The position numbers and the translations under genes were made by a program. Shown in pieces: positions 49,615-60,835 of a stretch of 64,000 nucleotides of DNA. The number at the start of each line of letters is the position of its first letter. Positions within the stretch are counted from its first letter, which is position 1. The DNA is from Apricaphanius iberus (taxonomy: Eukaryota > Chordata > Actinopteri > Cyprinodontiformes > Aphaniidae). Location: positions 6,012,001 through 6,076,000 of the forward strand of contig JAPXFQ010001662.1 of assembly GCA_028564705.1 (NCBI GenBank), in the 5' to 3' direction. The notes under the pieces were generated by a model. The model was not told the DNA's origin and made no database searches. It was given only the letters and a program-made list of their open reading frames with translations.

Positions 49615-49960
49615 ACCATTACTCTAAACTAGCATTAAATGTAGCTCTGTGCCAAAATAAATTGTAAATTGTAATTGTATTAATCCTAAAACAGCTGTGT
49701 AAAATATAAATCCTAAATATGTGTAAACATAGCTTTGTGGAAAGATGAGTGGGAGATTGACTTTGTGCTAATCCAATAGTCAACTTGTGTTAAAGATCAG
49801 CACACTGCAAATTTAGTTTTAAGCTAGGCTAATGAGAATTACAAAGTACGAAGCCAAGCAGGAAAACAAAAATTAGCTAAAATAAGCTAAATGAGAATTT
49901 AGCTTTGTGCTAAGCTATCGGGACTATAATAACGTACTCTCTCGGTCAAAAATTTCCCAG
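49615..49960. repeat. Degenerate array of 'AATTTAGCTTTGTGCTAAGCTAA' units, left part
   Basis: Repeated variants: AGCTCTGTGCCAAAATAA, AGCTTTGTGGAAAGATGAG, ACTTTGTGCTAATCCAA, TAGTTTTAAGCTAGGCTAAT, TTAGCTTTGTGCTAAGCTAT. Spacing is irregular, about 40-70 bp, with GGGA- or GAGAAT-type linkers. Confidence 0.55.
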
Positions 49961-51060
49961 AACACTGCGCGGTAGGAGCCGGCAGCAGCTACGTCGGAGG
50001 TCAATTTCTATTTTAAATGTAAGTCAACTAATTTTAACCGTAAGGCTTACATGTAAAAAAAATTATTCTTTTTTTTAGTATTATTTTTTAGATCCAAAGC
50101 AGTTATATATGGTTGGCTAGTTGCTTAGTAGGTACAGCTTCGGTCGCTACCTGGTACTAATTCGCTTAAACATAACAGACATATGCACAATTTAAAAAAA
50201 GTAAAATGCTCGTTATACATTTCCAGTTCCATCGCTGAAGTAATATTACAATGCTACTACGAGGGGCGGGACGTAAACAGAGCACGTAAGCCGGCAGCCG
50301 CGGTCACGTGAGGCAAGTCTGTTCCAAACCGTTTTCTTTGACCAAGGAAGGACATTGTCCTCGTAGGCGAGGCGCCTTGACATTGAGAAACACCCATACC
50401 TTTTTAGTCTAGCTTTTAACTGATTACTATTTATTCAGCCTGTTTAGCTGCATTGCATGCTTTATTTGTTTATTTTACTTATAGTTAAGTTTTAATACAA
50501 AATTTATGTTTTAGTTAGTTAATTAGTTATTTTATTATCCATACTAGCTTGTGTCATTTCACATTTTACGTATTTTAATCCTTACAGTGTTTCCTGTACA
50601 GAGCCCTCTGCCTCGGGCGGGCGGCGGCGGCCTGGGGGCTTCTCGGGTAGTGATGCCGGATGGTGGGTTTCCTCCCTCCCTCCTTGGGCGCCCTGGTCGG
50701 GGCCTCGGCTGCTGCCATGGATCTGCTTCAGTCGAGGCAGATGGCTACCCATGATGGCACGATCCACATGATCATTAGCCACCTGTGTCTGTGTGTGCGT
50801 ACCTTACGTACCTGACCCATCTGAGCTCTACCCATGGTCATACGCGTTTTGGGAAGGTGTCTGTGTGTACGTGTGTTTGTTTGTGGATATGTGCCAGTGT
50901 GTGTCTATGTGTGTTTGGAAAATGGGGTTTGGGAAGGGGAAATAAGTGTCATTTTGTCTTTACAATTATCGGGAAGGGATGGGAATGTAGGTTATGTGGG
51001 GTCATTTTAATCTGTAAAGCACTTTGAGCTGCATTTTTTGTATGAAAAGATATGATTTGA
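49961..51060 (+). mobile_element. Insertion with a LINE-type GC-rich 3' UTR and tail
   Basis: 50580-50760 is very GC-rich (CGGGCGGGCGGCGGCGGCCT, CCCTCCCTCCTTGGGCGCCC). It passes through GT-rich sequence to CTGTAAAGCACTTTGAGCTG then CATTTTTTGTATGAAAAG. Such a stretch ending 'gtaaagcactttg...tatgaaaagtgctata' is a common fish LINE tail. The left part (49961-50560) is unassigned but CpG-bearing. The whole block sits between two parts of one degenerate repeat array. Confidence 0.5.
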
Positions 51061-51063
51061 ATT

Positions 51064-51320
51064 TAGATTTGTGCCAAGTTAACGGAAACACATTATGTAC
51101 TAGACTTATTGGGAAATTTAACTTTGCGCTAAGCTAATGGGGAATACAACAACGGCTAAGTAGGAATACAGTTTTGTGCTAAGACAAAATGAAATTTCAC
51201 AGAATGCCATTTTCAAAGCAAGTGCTAAAATATATTAATCTAGCATTCTGGTTATCTAGCCACTAAGTTAGACGTGCGCCTCGTGTTTACTTACAATTCA
51301 GCTCAGCTTTGTCTAGAACT
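51064..51320. repeat. Degenerate 'GCTTTGTGCTAAG' array, right part
   Basis: GATTTGTGCCAAGTTAACGG, AACTTTGCGCTAAGCTAATG, AGTTTTGTGCTAAGACAA and AGCTCAGCTTTGTC continue the array seen at 49615-49960. Confidence 0.55.
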
Positions 51321-54300
51321 AAAGGGCAGTTAAGCTTGCTGTTGATTTTCAAAGCAGCCTTAAAAACAACCAAAAAGGGTAAATATACATTAATTTGTTC
51401 CACTGCTGCAGTTTTCCAAAGGCCGAGAAAAATGATGAAACCAGGTTTCCAAGTATCTATTTTTTTAATTCACTGACAATTTTTTTTTTACATGGTCCAT
51501 CTTGAAGCACCATCGTTATCACACTTGCTAACATGAGCCATTAGCTAATGGCACTGCATGGTGTTTATGCCTCCCATTCTGCTATCCAAGCCGAGATCTC
51601 ATCCGTCTTCTTTATGTCTATTTGTGTTGGAAATCAAACTCCCATAGGGATGCTCTGGTACTTAAAAGACGGGAGAGAATATATAGTAAACATGTAGACG
51701 GAGAATGAGATGAACGCCAGAGGGACCAGACTGACGAGAAAGCCTGGGAACATTTCAGGCAAATGCAGGACTAATTAGAGCGCACGAAAACAACCAAGGG
51801 CGCCCACGAGGCTTTGTTTCATTCCCCCCCTTTATTTCAAGAGGTCCCCCTTGCCAGCTCTTCAGCAAGCGCCTTGTAGACAGAAAAAGATTAATGCCCA
51901 ATATTTGCTGCTACTACTTTGCTCCGAATACTCTTAACCTCTGACTGAGCTGAACTGATGCACCTCTAACGAGTCATAGAAGGTATTCTACCTCCCAATC
52001 TCCTTAAGGCAAGGTAAGACATCAGATGAGATCAGTCACAGGATGCTCGTGGAAGCTGTCAGAAGCACCATCTGTTGGCTGTCATTTACAGGACAGTAGA
52101 TATCATCTCGCTGGTACCAGGGGATGAGTGTATATCTACAGGAATGGAAGGATAATGTTCCTCTGCTGTGATGTTGTGTTCAGTTTCATATGCATTACGA
52201 GCTAGAGATGGGATACAGGAAGCCAATTTGATGCAGTTCAAACTTGACATATGTTTCTTTAAAAGGGAAGAAAATTCACAAAAAAATGAGGTAAAGTGAG
52301 GTTTATTCTACGTGGAATTAAACATTTTAACAAAATGATATCCAACTACAGCAAATCAAATGTCTGATCATGATTTAATTACATCCACCAAAAAACAAAA
52401 ATGCTGAGACATTTATGAATTGAGAAATGTAATTATTTATATTAACATGACAGCAAATTTATTAAAACATTTTCTTTTTATTTTGCTTTCAGGCTGAATG
52501 TTTCCAAATGGTCCTAGTCAACAGTTTCTGACTTTGTATTTTTCATAGTTTTACCCTGGATTTCAGCTGCTTTTCCATTCAGTTAGATGTAGCGATGGAC
52601 CAGTATTTCATTTCTCCTGCATTGGCTAAAAACACTGATCCTCAGGTCAAACAGAAAATATAAATCTGTCTTCATTGAATGCATCCAAGATTTTTTAAAT
52701 TGTATTATGACAAACCGATTAATCTGTGTGTTTCACCAAGTCTTGTTGGAATGGCAAATTTAGTTTTTTTTTGTATTTGCACCGCCTTTGATCTGTCATA
52801 TTCAAAAAAGTTTTAAGTCACAAATTAGAATGGTGCAACGTTAAACAATAGGTACAAGGTTTCAGAGGAAAGTTTATCATTTTGGTTTCACTGTAACCTT
52901 CACAAAAGTTCATCATTTGTTTACAAGGATGAAATGACACCGGATAAACTAAAATTTCCAATAGTTATGAATTTCTAATAATTTTACATTTTTTTAAAAA
53001 GGGCAGGTGAATAAGTAGTAGGTGAACAGAAAAATTGATGGATCATTTAATTTTATGTATAAAAACAAATGCATGAATGATGAGATGGTAGACAGACGGA
53101 TGAGCAAATGGATAGATGGACGAATGAATAAACTAATTTTTCATTCTCTGATTTCTTTGTTCAATATTGTCCAGACTTTATATTCCAGACTCTGAACTGT
53201 GTCCTAACCATCCATTACATTTCTTTTTGCTTTTTCACCTTCACAGTACGCAATTATCTATAATTAACCATTATAGTGAAAGCAGGAGGGAGAAAAAACC
53301 CACTGGCTTCTGTGTTTGTATCCATTTTTCTATGCTTCATGTAACAAAGCACCCATTGAGCGTTTCCAGACGTTCTTGCAGCATGACGGGCCGGGTGCCG
53401 TCTGATTCATGTTTCACCGTGTTATGACAATAACACTGACCCTTCTTGGGGTGAGGATGAACAATGACTTTGTATGGACGTGGCAGATATCCGTAGAGCC
53501 ACAGAACTGCTGAAACACGCCACAAAATGAGCTCATCTTCGCAGGAATGGGTTTAGAGTAAGTAATGTCGGCCTCCTCAGCCACGCTCATTACAACCGAA
53601 TTAGGTCGTATTGTGGCGGTAAGCTCCAGTAATCAGACTACCTCTGCAGTCTGGCTTAATTGGCTCATCATTTATCCAAAACTCCACTTGATGCGCATTA
53701 AAGCAGACGAGACGCCTGTCAAATATCTACCGCTTGAGATGGAGGAACCATGAAAAAAAAGTAGCGCTATAGTTCGCCAAATAGCTTTTTTTTTCGTTTT
53801 AGAAAGGAAACTATCAACTTCAGGTCACAGCAGAGGATACCATAACAGGGATGCTGCAGTCAACAAGGACATCGTTGCAGCACTCGTGTTTTAATCACGC
53901 CAACAGCATACTAAAGCATCGCTGCTGGAGCAAATTCCTGTGAGCTCCATGAAAGAAGAACCCACAGACACTCGAGAGTGCTAATAACCTTCAACTGTAC
54001 ATGTAAAATTCTCTGCAGGCAGCGCTGCTGACCGCAGTTCACATGAAGCGCTCATTAAGGAACGATTTAATTTGCTTTGCTTATCGAACTCCAACCTTGT
54101 ACAGCAACCCTTAATAATAATTACGTTCAGCCAGCGAGAGAAACGGGGAAACGGATTAGCCAAGAAGAAGGCAGGAGAAATGAACAAATGTGATTGGGAG
54201 AGAAGGAGGCGCAGGCCGGGATTTTTCCGTTGGCAGGCTGGGACGGCATCACCGTGCCAGGCAAGGCTCTGTGAAAAGCTGCGATATTCATCAAGCCGCC

Positions 54301-55312
54301 CTCTCTTGGAGCCTGACAGTGAGTCTACAGTGGGTCTCTCTTTAAACAAAGGCTCTCATACTGCTGGCTGGGCTCCAGATCAGCTCAAGACTCTGAAGGG
54401 GATCCCCTCAACGCGGAGACCTCCAGGGAAACGGACGGATGAATGGTTGCGTCGACGGGGGGAGCAGAAGCTCGATGGTCAGGGAGACGGAGAGAGGAAA
54501 TAAACAAGGAGAGGAAATGGTCCCAGGCGTGGGACAAGCTTAGCAGAGCTTCCTGTGAGGACCTAATTGACATTTGTTCCAATGGATGTCCATCAATTGC
54601 AGACGCTTTCATCAAGATCAGCCGTTTCAAACTTTGATTTCCAATGTGATGAAAAAACAGAATCCAAGCCTCAAATTAAGAAAAATATAAAATAAAGTAT
54701 ATTTAAAAAAAACAACTTAAACCAAGCAACTAAAGTATGACTATTCCATCCTTCTAAAGTGACTAACGGTATTTCTTTTTCCAATACAACACCGTTCATA
54801 TGCACATTATCTTATAAGAATGAAGAATATAAAAATGTGCTTCAAATAGCCCATTTTACTGCCAGATGGACTGCATCATGTTTTTTTTTCCAGATACAGG
54901 TGAATGATATGAAAATTATTAAAATAATTATGATTCTAGTAGACATTCTTTATGTTCTAAGGCTGAAACTACATATTTTTTTAAACCTCACATTGGCGCA
55001 AGCGACAAATTGCATCGTCTAATTGCTTTGCATGCAGTACAATTCCGCTAGGGGGCAGAGTATAGGCTCAGACCGGATTTTGCTCAAGAAGAAGTAAAAT
55101 AAACATGGCGACCGTAGATGATTGTTAGCTGGTTAATATTTAGATAACTGAAAAAAAGACGACTGAAGTATCGTAGATGGTATGTAAAACATATTTACCG
55201 CTATTTTTGAATTCTTTCACTGGTTTTGCTGCCGTTGACCACATTTACCTGCAGATTGTCAAATAGCGCTCAACACTCCCCTCTACTGGTTGCCCTCATT
55301 AGCGTTTGTAAA
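51321..55312. other. Unassigned intron sequence
   Basis: 51690-52080 and 53500-54600 are balanced-composition, non-repetitive blocks. A short degenerate GATG patch lies at 53078-53130. 55040-55110 (GCTAGGGGGCAGAGTATAGG, AAACATGGCGACCG) looks like a transposon or retroposon edge. No coding exon supported. Confidence 0.5.
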
Positions 55313-55612
55313 AGGTATGCGGTTCGGTTCTCGTTTGACCTTTTAAAGCCAATAAACTTTTTAAACTATAGACGAGGCTCCTCTTTTTTGGAATTACTTC
55401 ATCAGAATTGTGTACTTCGCTCCTGCCAGCAGCTGTACTTAGTTAAAACGTTATTTTCTACAATGTGTTGAAGAACATGTAGCAGTGAAATCGGTCCTGG
55501 CTGAAACACTTCCCCTCATTAATCGTTCCGGAAGTTGTCCAAGCTGTTCATCAGTATAGGGGTATATTAAAAATTCATATAAAGAAAATAAACACAGGTT
55601 TTCGGTATGAAC
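55313..55612. mobile_element. Nonautonomous hAT-like element, copy 2
   Basis: Same orientation and near-collinear with 17874-18195: GGTATGCGGTTCGGTTC, GACGAGGCTCCTCTTTTTTG, AGTGAAATCGGTCCTGGCTG, GTATAGGGGTATATTAAAAA, GGTATGAACAG. The right terminus seen in copy 1 is missing here. Confidence 0.7.
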
Positions 55613-57127
55613 AGCTTCCAGGCTGAGAACGCCAACCCAACTGTAAAGAACAGGCGTTGTTGCATCAAGTTGTCTAAGCTGCAGGAAGGACTGGTGCTCT
55701 TCCCAAAACTAGTCTTGAGGAAAGAATATTAGGTGGTAACATTAAGAAACAAACATTCCAACAAACCAAATCGAGAGGCTTGGGGGAAGAAACCCAAAAA
55801 AATATGCCACCAAGTCAGACAGCCAAACACACTGAACAAATTTTGTATTACAAATTGTTGTCTTCCACCCAAACAAGGACAGAAAGTGTTATTTTTCTGC
55901 TCTGGGATGTCACTGTGGAGGAAAGCTCGTTTTTGCTTGTAAGAATGAATGAGTGAGTGACACCTGTAACATTTTTAAGCCACTCTAACCTTGCTTCTTA
56001 CTTATCAGACTGCTTGGAGAAGCAACGGAAAGCCAATCTGGCATCGCTCACCGCCCTTCTCCTGCTATCTCCCTCACTGCGACTTGTCAGGAAGCCCTGA
56101 TTCCTAAGACGAGCACTCCTCGGGGATGACAAGTGACACTTGTGTTGACTGGATCAAAACAAACCTCTGACTGTGCCACGGTCGCTCAATAGGACAGCCC
56201 AACGTCCAACGGTCTCTCTAACGAGCATCTTGGTTCAGGGACCGGCTTGGTGATCCTTTTACGTCAGCCAGCTGAGGAAATATTCAGCAGTATTTTCTTT
56301 TTAAGCCTCTTGAGAGTGTTTACTTTATCAGTGGGCACACACCTCTATCAACACTCCTGCTCCAATGCACCCTGAGCTGAAGGGATGAAGAGAAAGGGGG
56401 GGATAAAGGACAAAAAGTGCCTCTCTGGGAGGCTTTGATATGTGCTAAAATACATACATGGCTACTTCACCGTCTAATACTGCTCTCCATGAACACCTCT
56501 CCAAAAGCAGTGGGTGGGTTTATGAGCGCCAGGGAGTAAATTCCTCTCCCTCTCTGGTCCCCAGAGACCCATTCTGCTGCCTGCAGATAAGTATGGAATT
56601 CAGGCTTGGCGAAACGTTCGCTTCGAGCAGCGGTGACCGACGGCAGGCCGCCAAGCCTGAAGCCCACCAGCGCTCGGAAGAGTTTGGATAACAACATCAA
56701 CCGTACAAGAACAAATACCACAAAAAAAGCCACGGCATTATGAGCTCCGCATGATCCAGCGGCTGGGTGGGTTTCATTATTCCCCCAGCTAGTGAGCTGA
56801 CTGCTGTCTCCTCTCTATACGTCTCCAACGAAAGCTCAGTCATTTCTAATTAAATTCATGGGAAATTGGCCAGTGTGGGTTGACAGTACATCATGAGAGT
56901 GTGCGTGTGCGGTACAGTTGGAAAGCAGGCAGCTCAACTCACTTCTGAACGGAAGTGACAACCCTCATCCCAAAGCGAAGTAGTCCACTGAGGAAATTCA
57001 CACGATCAAACAGAAAGAAAGGCCTTCTTAATTCCTACAAGATGAAAATCTATGGAAACTCCCTTTACTTCTACAGTCTCGGCTGCAGGAAGGAGTTCGG
57101 ATTCTAACAGCTTGTTTGTGTTTACAG
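55613..57127. other. Unassigned intron sequence, balanced composition
   Basis: 55980-56900 lacks repeats and has near-even base composition, ending with a TAAT-containing stretch (TTTCTAATTAAATTCATGGG). It is a candidate conserved noncoding region; unproven. Confidence 0.4.
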
Positions 57128-57377
57128 TAGGGATGCAACGATACCACATTTTTCGAACCGATATACCGATTTGAGTACTTGCCGATATAGAGTACCAATA
57201 CTTCTACTACACACAAAAAATGCGATAAACTGGAAGACAGTGTATTTCAAGTGAAAAATAAAAATTTTCTGTGAAATTATTGCAAAGTTTCCACATTTTA
57301 AGTATCAGTTCATGGTATTGGTCAACTTTAACCGATACAGATACAGTAGATAAGAACGGTATCGGTGTATCCCTACC
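57128..57377 (+). mobile_element. hAT-like MITE with TAGGGATG ends
   Basis: It begins TAGGGATGCAACGATACCAC and ends CGGTATCGGTGTATCCCTA. The ends are imperfect inverted repeats (TAGGGATACACCGATACCG in reverse). GTTCATGGTATTGGTCAACT matches the family copy at 23136-23476. Confidence 0.75.
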
Positions 57378-57717
57378 AATGTCCGCATTACTTAGCGAAT
57401 TACTCCTAATACGTCCGCTTTTTCAGTAATGACTAATCTAACGCGTTACTATTTCCATACCAGTAATTATACTAATACCAGATTTAAGTTACTTGTTCAA
57501 GCCACTGTGCATTACTGTTTTTCTAATATTCTTAAGCAAAAATATAAATTTGGTACATGGCGGCAAAAGCATTAGGAAAACAAGCGACAACAGCTGTAAA
57601 TATGGTCTTTTCCGTCGTAATCCGAAACAGCTGATTATCTCTTTTACGGTCGCCATGTTTGTTTTGGCCTGAGTGTTATTTTGAGTTTTGTACTCAGGTT
57701 GCTTTTAAAAGTCAACA

Positions 57718-57930
57718 GAACGCCAAGAGAGCGGAAGATCGTTCCAAAGCCTAGGAGCAACAACCTGTAAGGATCAGTCCCCTCTAGTACGGAAACAAGC
57801 ACGGGGAACCTTCAGCAGAGTTTGATCCACAGACCTCAGAGCCCGAGCAGGGGTGTAAGGATGGATCAGAACGCTGAGGTAAGAAGGAGCCTGACCATGC
57901 AAGGCTCTGAATGCTAAAACCAAAATTTTT
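57718..57930 (-). mobile_element. L2/CR1-type LINE reverse transcriptase C-terminal fragment
   Basis: The minus strand reads LAFRALHGQAPSYLSVLI, HPYTPARALRSVDQTLLKVP, then RACFRTRGD, a stop (57774-57776), and SLQVVAPRLWNDLPLSWRS. This is the same region as the carboxy end of the 46.8 kb L2 but a distinct subfamily. The stop is TGA where an arginine CGA is expected. Confidence 0.75.
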
Positions 57931-60653
57931 TAATTTGATCTTATAAGACACTCCAGCATATAGGTTGGTCGTTCTTGCACTTGCAAGAGCCGTTTTGGGT
58001 TCAATCCAGGAAAATAAACCTCATTCAGAGATGCAAATGTTACAGGTTTAGATAAACCTACTTAAGATTTTCAATAATAATCTACTAAAATGTAAAATGT
58101 GTTGTTATTCATAAACAGGACACAATTTTATTTCTGTTTTTTAGGTTTTACCTAAGCAGAAAGAGGATGGATACATTTTCTTTTATGGGTTCTTGACCTT
58201 TGTGGCAAAATTATATAAAAATGCACAGTTTCAAACCTGCTGACCAGAAAAATTTATCTAAAAAGTGTTGTTACTCTTATCATTCTAACAATGAAATTCA
58301 AAACAATTATTCAATAGAAAAAAAAAGTGCTAAAACCAGAATTGTTTTACTTAACCCCCCCAAAACATTATGTGGTACGTTATTTTTAGCCGACATTTCT
58401 GAGGGATTTCCATCTTGCAAAGTCTAAAGAACCACTTGCGGCCCCTGAGCCACAGGTTGCAAACCCCTGATGTAGAGCCACAGGTTTCGTCAATAACTCT
58501 GTATTCCCGGAGGTGGCAGACAACGATCTCCAAAGTTCGACAGGGATTTAATCTCGTTAGGTTTAAAAAGCCCCACTGCAAATTATTCAGCTATAAATGC
58601 CGTCTGAAATAACTCTCGATACATTACAGCGGTTCCTGTATCGTTATTATCCTCTACTCTCTCCTGCCAATGTAGAAATTCACTAATATGATTGTTTGTA
58701 ACTTTATATACAGACATCTGTCTTTTATTTAATGAAATGATTACATGTTTGAGGGATCTGCTCGGAAATGGCATACCCAAAATCCATTTAATCTCCCTCG
58801 GGAACTACATGGTTTATCGATTTGTTCTGTTGTCAAAATAAAAAGGCTACACTCCAGAGAGTACTCTAGAGGTCTAAAAATCAACGCTCGTGACTCATGT
58901 TACTCAGTGAGAGTAAATTAATATGGGAGAAAGAAGAAAGAAGGGGGAGTATGCCAGTGCAGTTCTAAGCATCTAGCAGTTACTGTACCAAAATTCATAG
59001 GAAAACAGTTAAGCATAGAAGTTAAACCTTACATATGATCCATTTTGGCACCATGTGTGCTACTGTTATTTTTCTTATGTTTTCTTTTCCCCACTTAACT
59101 CAGACCACAGATAGTCATTCCAAATAATTGCTTTTACCGCACTATGAGTCAAAGATCAGTGAAATGTCACTCCTCTGTTCATTCCGAGCTTCAGTTCTAC
59201 AGTCCTGCTTTTTCTCAGGAGCCGATCAGCCAATTTGGATTATAAATACAATCCAGGAGCAAAAATCACCTAGCCTGTATTACTGAACAATTACAGCCAT
59301 AAAGTGATGTAGCTTAGCAGTAGTTGGGGTTTTTTCCCACAGGAAAAGCCAAAATCATTCAGTAATTAACTTAAGTTTCACTTAGGAACAATGGATTACA
59401 GCAGTGGTCCCGAACTTTTTTTCAAAACAGACCGGTTTAATTTAATTTGATATTTACATTGTAGAATGAAGAACATATGCATAGGTGAAAAGCTAAAAGA
59501 TCAAGGGATAATATTCAGTGTTTCATTTAGTTTCAGTGAAGTTAGGCTGTTTTATGAGACAAGAACTTATGTCGTATTTATCGTTTTATGATCTCAGTTT
59601 ACTTCTCTAATAACCTCTGATGCTTCGATTGGGTAATGATTTACCATTTACAACACAGCGGGATCCCCCTCAGATGTGTTTTGTTGTTTTAATAATCCAT
59701 TTTATGAGCATTTTGGGGAAGCAGGAAGGGTACAGTGTTTGATCATCAGCAGGAGCCGATCCTTTAAGCCTGGTTTCTCTGGATACTTCCAGCTATGTTA
59801 AACCATATAAAACTATATTAGTTAAACTACTGAGTCCAGAGTGACTGTGAGTGCATGTTTGCCTCTGCTTTGCAAATCCTTACTTAGATATTTAGGCTTC
59901 AGCCTTTCAATTGCAACATAAACAATGGGAATCATCATAAGATAGACAAATTACTTATGATCATTTACTACCTTGGACAACAATAAAAATGAAACCTTAA
60001 TATAACCAGACATCTTTGTTTAGTTTACCTTTTAAACAAGGTCAAAGATTTCAAAAGAAGTTTAAAATGATGTCTACCGGTAATTGTGTTATTTTCTGAA
60101 GTACCCCTGATCGATTAGGCTTTTTAATATCTAAATGAGGATAAAAATGATGCAATGACAAGAAAAAGGACCTGAAAGATGCATCCCCCTGAACTTAATC
60201 ATCTCCTTTATTAAAAATCTCTAAAACACATTTGGGAATCTCCCTGTTGGTGTATAAATATCCTTTTAGTTCAATCAAGTTGTTTTATTTTGTTTATTTA
60301 TCATAGATTCATTTAAAGAATTTGGAATGAAATGTAACTTATCCAAATGAAACTTTTTTCCTCTCTTATGTTATTAAAATGTATCATCACTAGAGTTAAG
60401 ACTCCACCTCCTCATGTCACACAGACTCAGTCATGGCCAAAGCTTTGGGGAATGTTAGGGGAAAGTTTGCTGCTTCAGTGTTTATGATGGCAAATTACAT
60501 ATATTCTTGGGAATGTTATGAATTATTTTTTATTTTATTTTATTTTACTGGGACAGATACAACGTAGGTGGACTTCTCAGGTAATCTCCTGTAAGTATCA
60601 TGGTGTTTACAGCCCAAGGCTAATTCACAACACCAGTCCCTAGAAGGGCTTTT

Positions 60654-60654
<1 letters not shown>
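57931..60654. other. Unassigned intron sequence with two possible hAT edges
   Basis: CAGTGGTCCCGAACTTTTTT at 59402 resembles the CAGTGGTTCCCAAC start of hAT elements. 58430-58490 (TGCGGCCCCTGAGCCACAGG, TTGCAAACCCCTG) resembles another MITE edge. Neither has a partner end. Otherwise AT-rich and featureless. Confidence 0.4.

Positions 60655-60719
<65 letters not shown>
60655..60719. repeat. (AT)n microsatellite
   Basis: About 32 uninterrupted AT units. Confidence 0.97.
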
Positions 60720-60725
<6 letters not shown>

Positions 60726-60751
60726 GTCTTTGCCTAAAATTTTAATTCAGT

Positions 60752-60835
60752 TAGGGCTGCCACGATTGGTCGATTCATTACAACGACGAGAAAAATTGTT
60801 GACAAATTCAGTAATCGACGTTATTGTTCTTTTTT
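60752..60835 (+). mobile_element. Possible DNA-transposon left end
   Basis: TTAGGGCTGCCACGATTGGT then CGATTCATTACAACGACGAG and GTAATCGACGTTATT is a degraded form of the frequent fish motif TAGGGCTGCAACGATTAGTCGA. No right end was recognised up to 61500. Confidence 0.4.

Noticed and set aside
50551..50782. GC-rich open frames on both strands
   Set aside because: They lie in a LINE-type GC-rich 3' UTR ending in a LINE tail.
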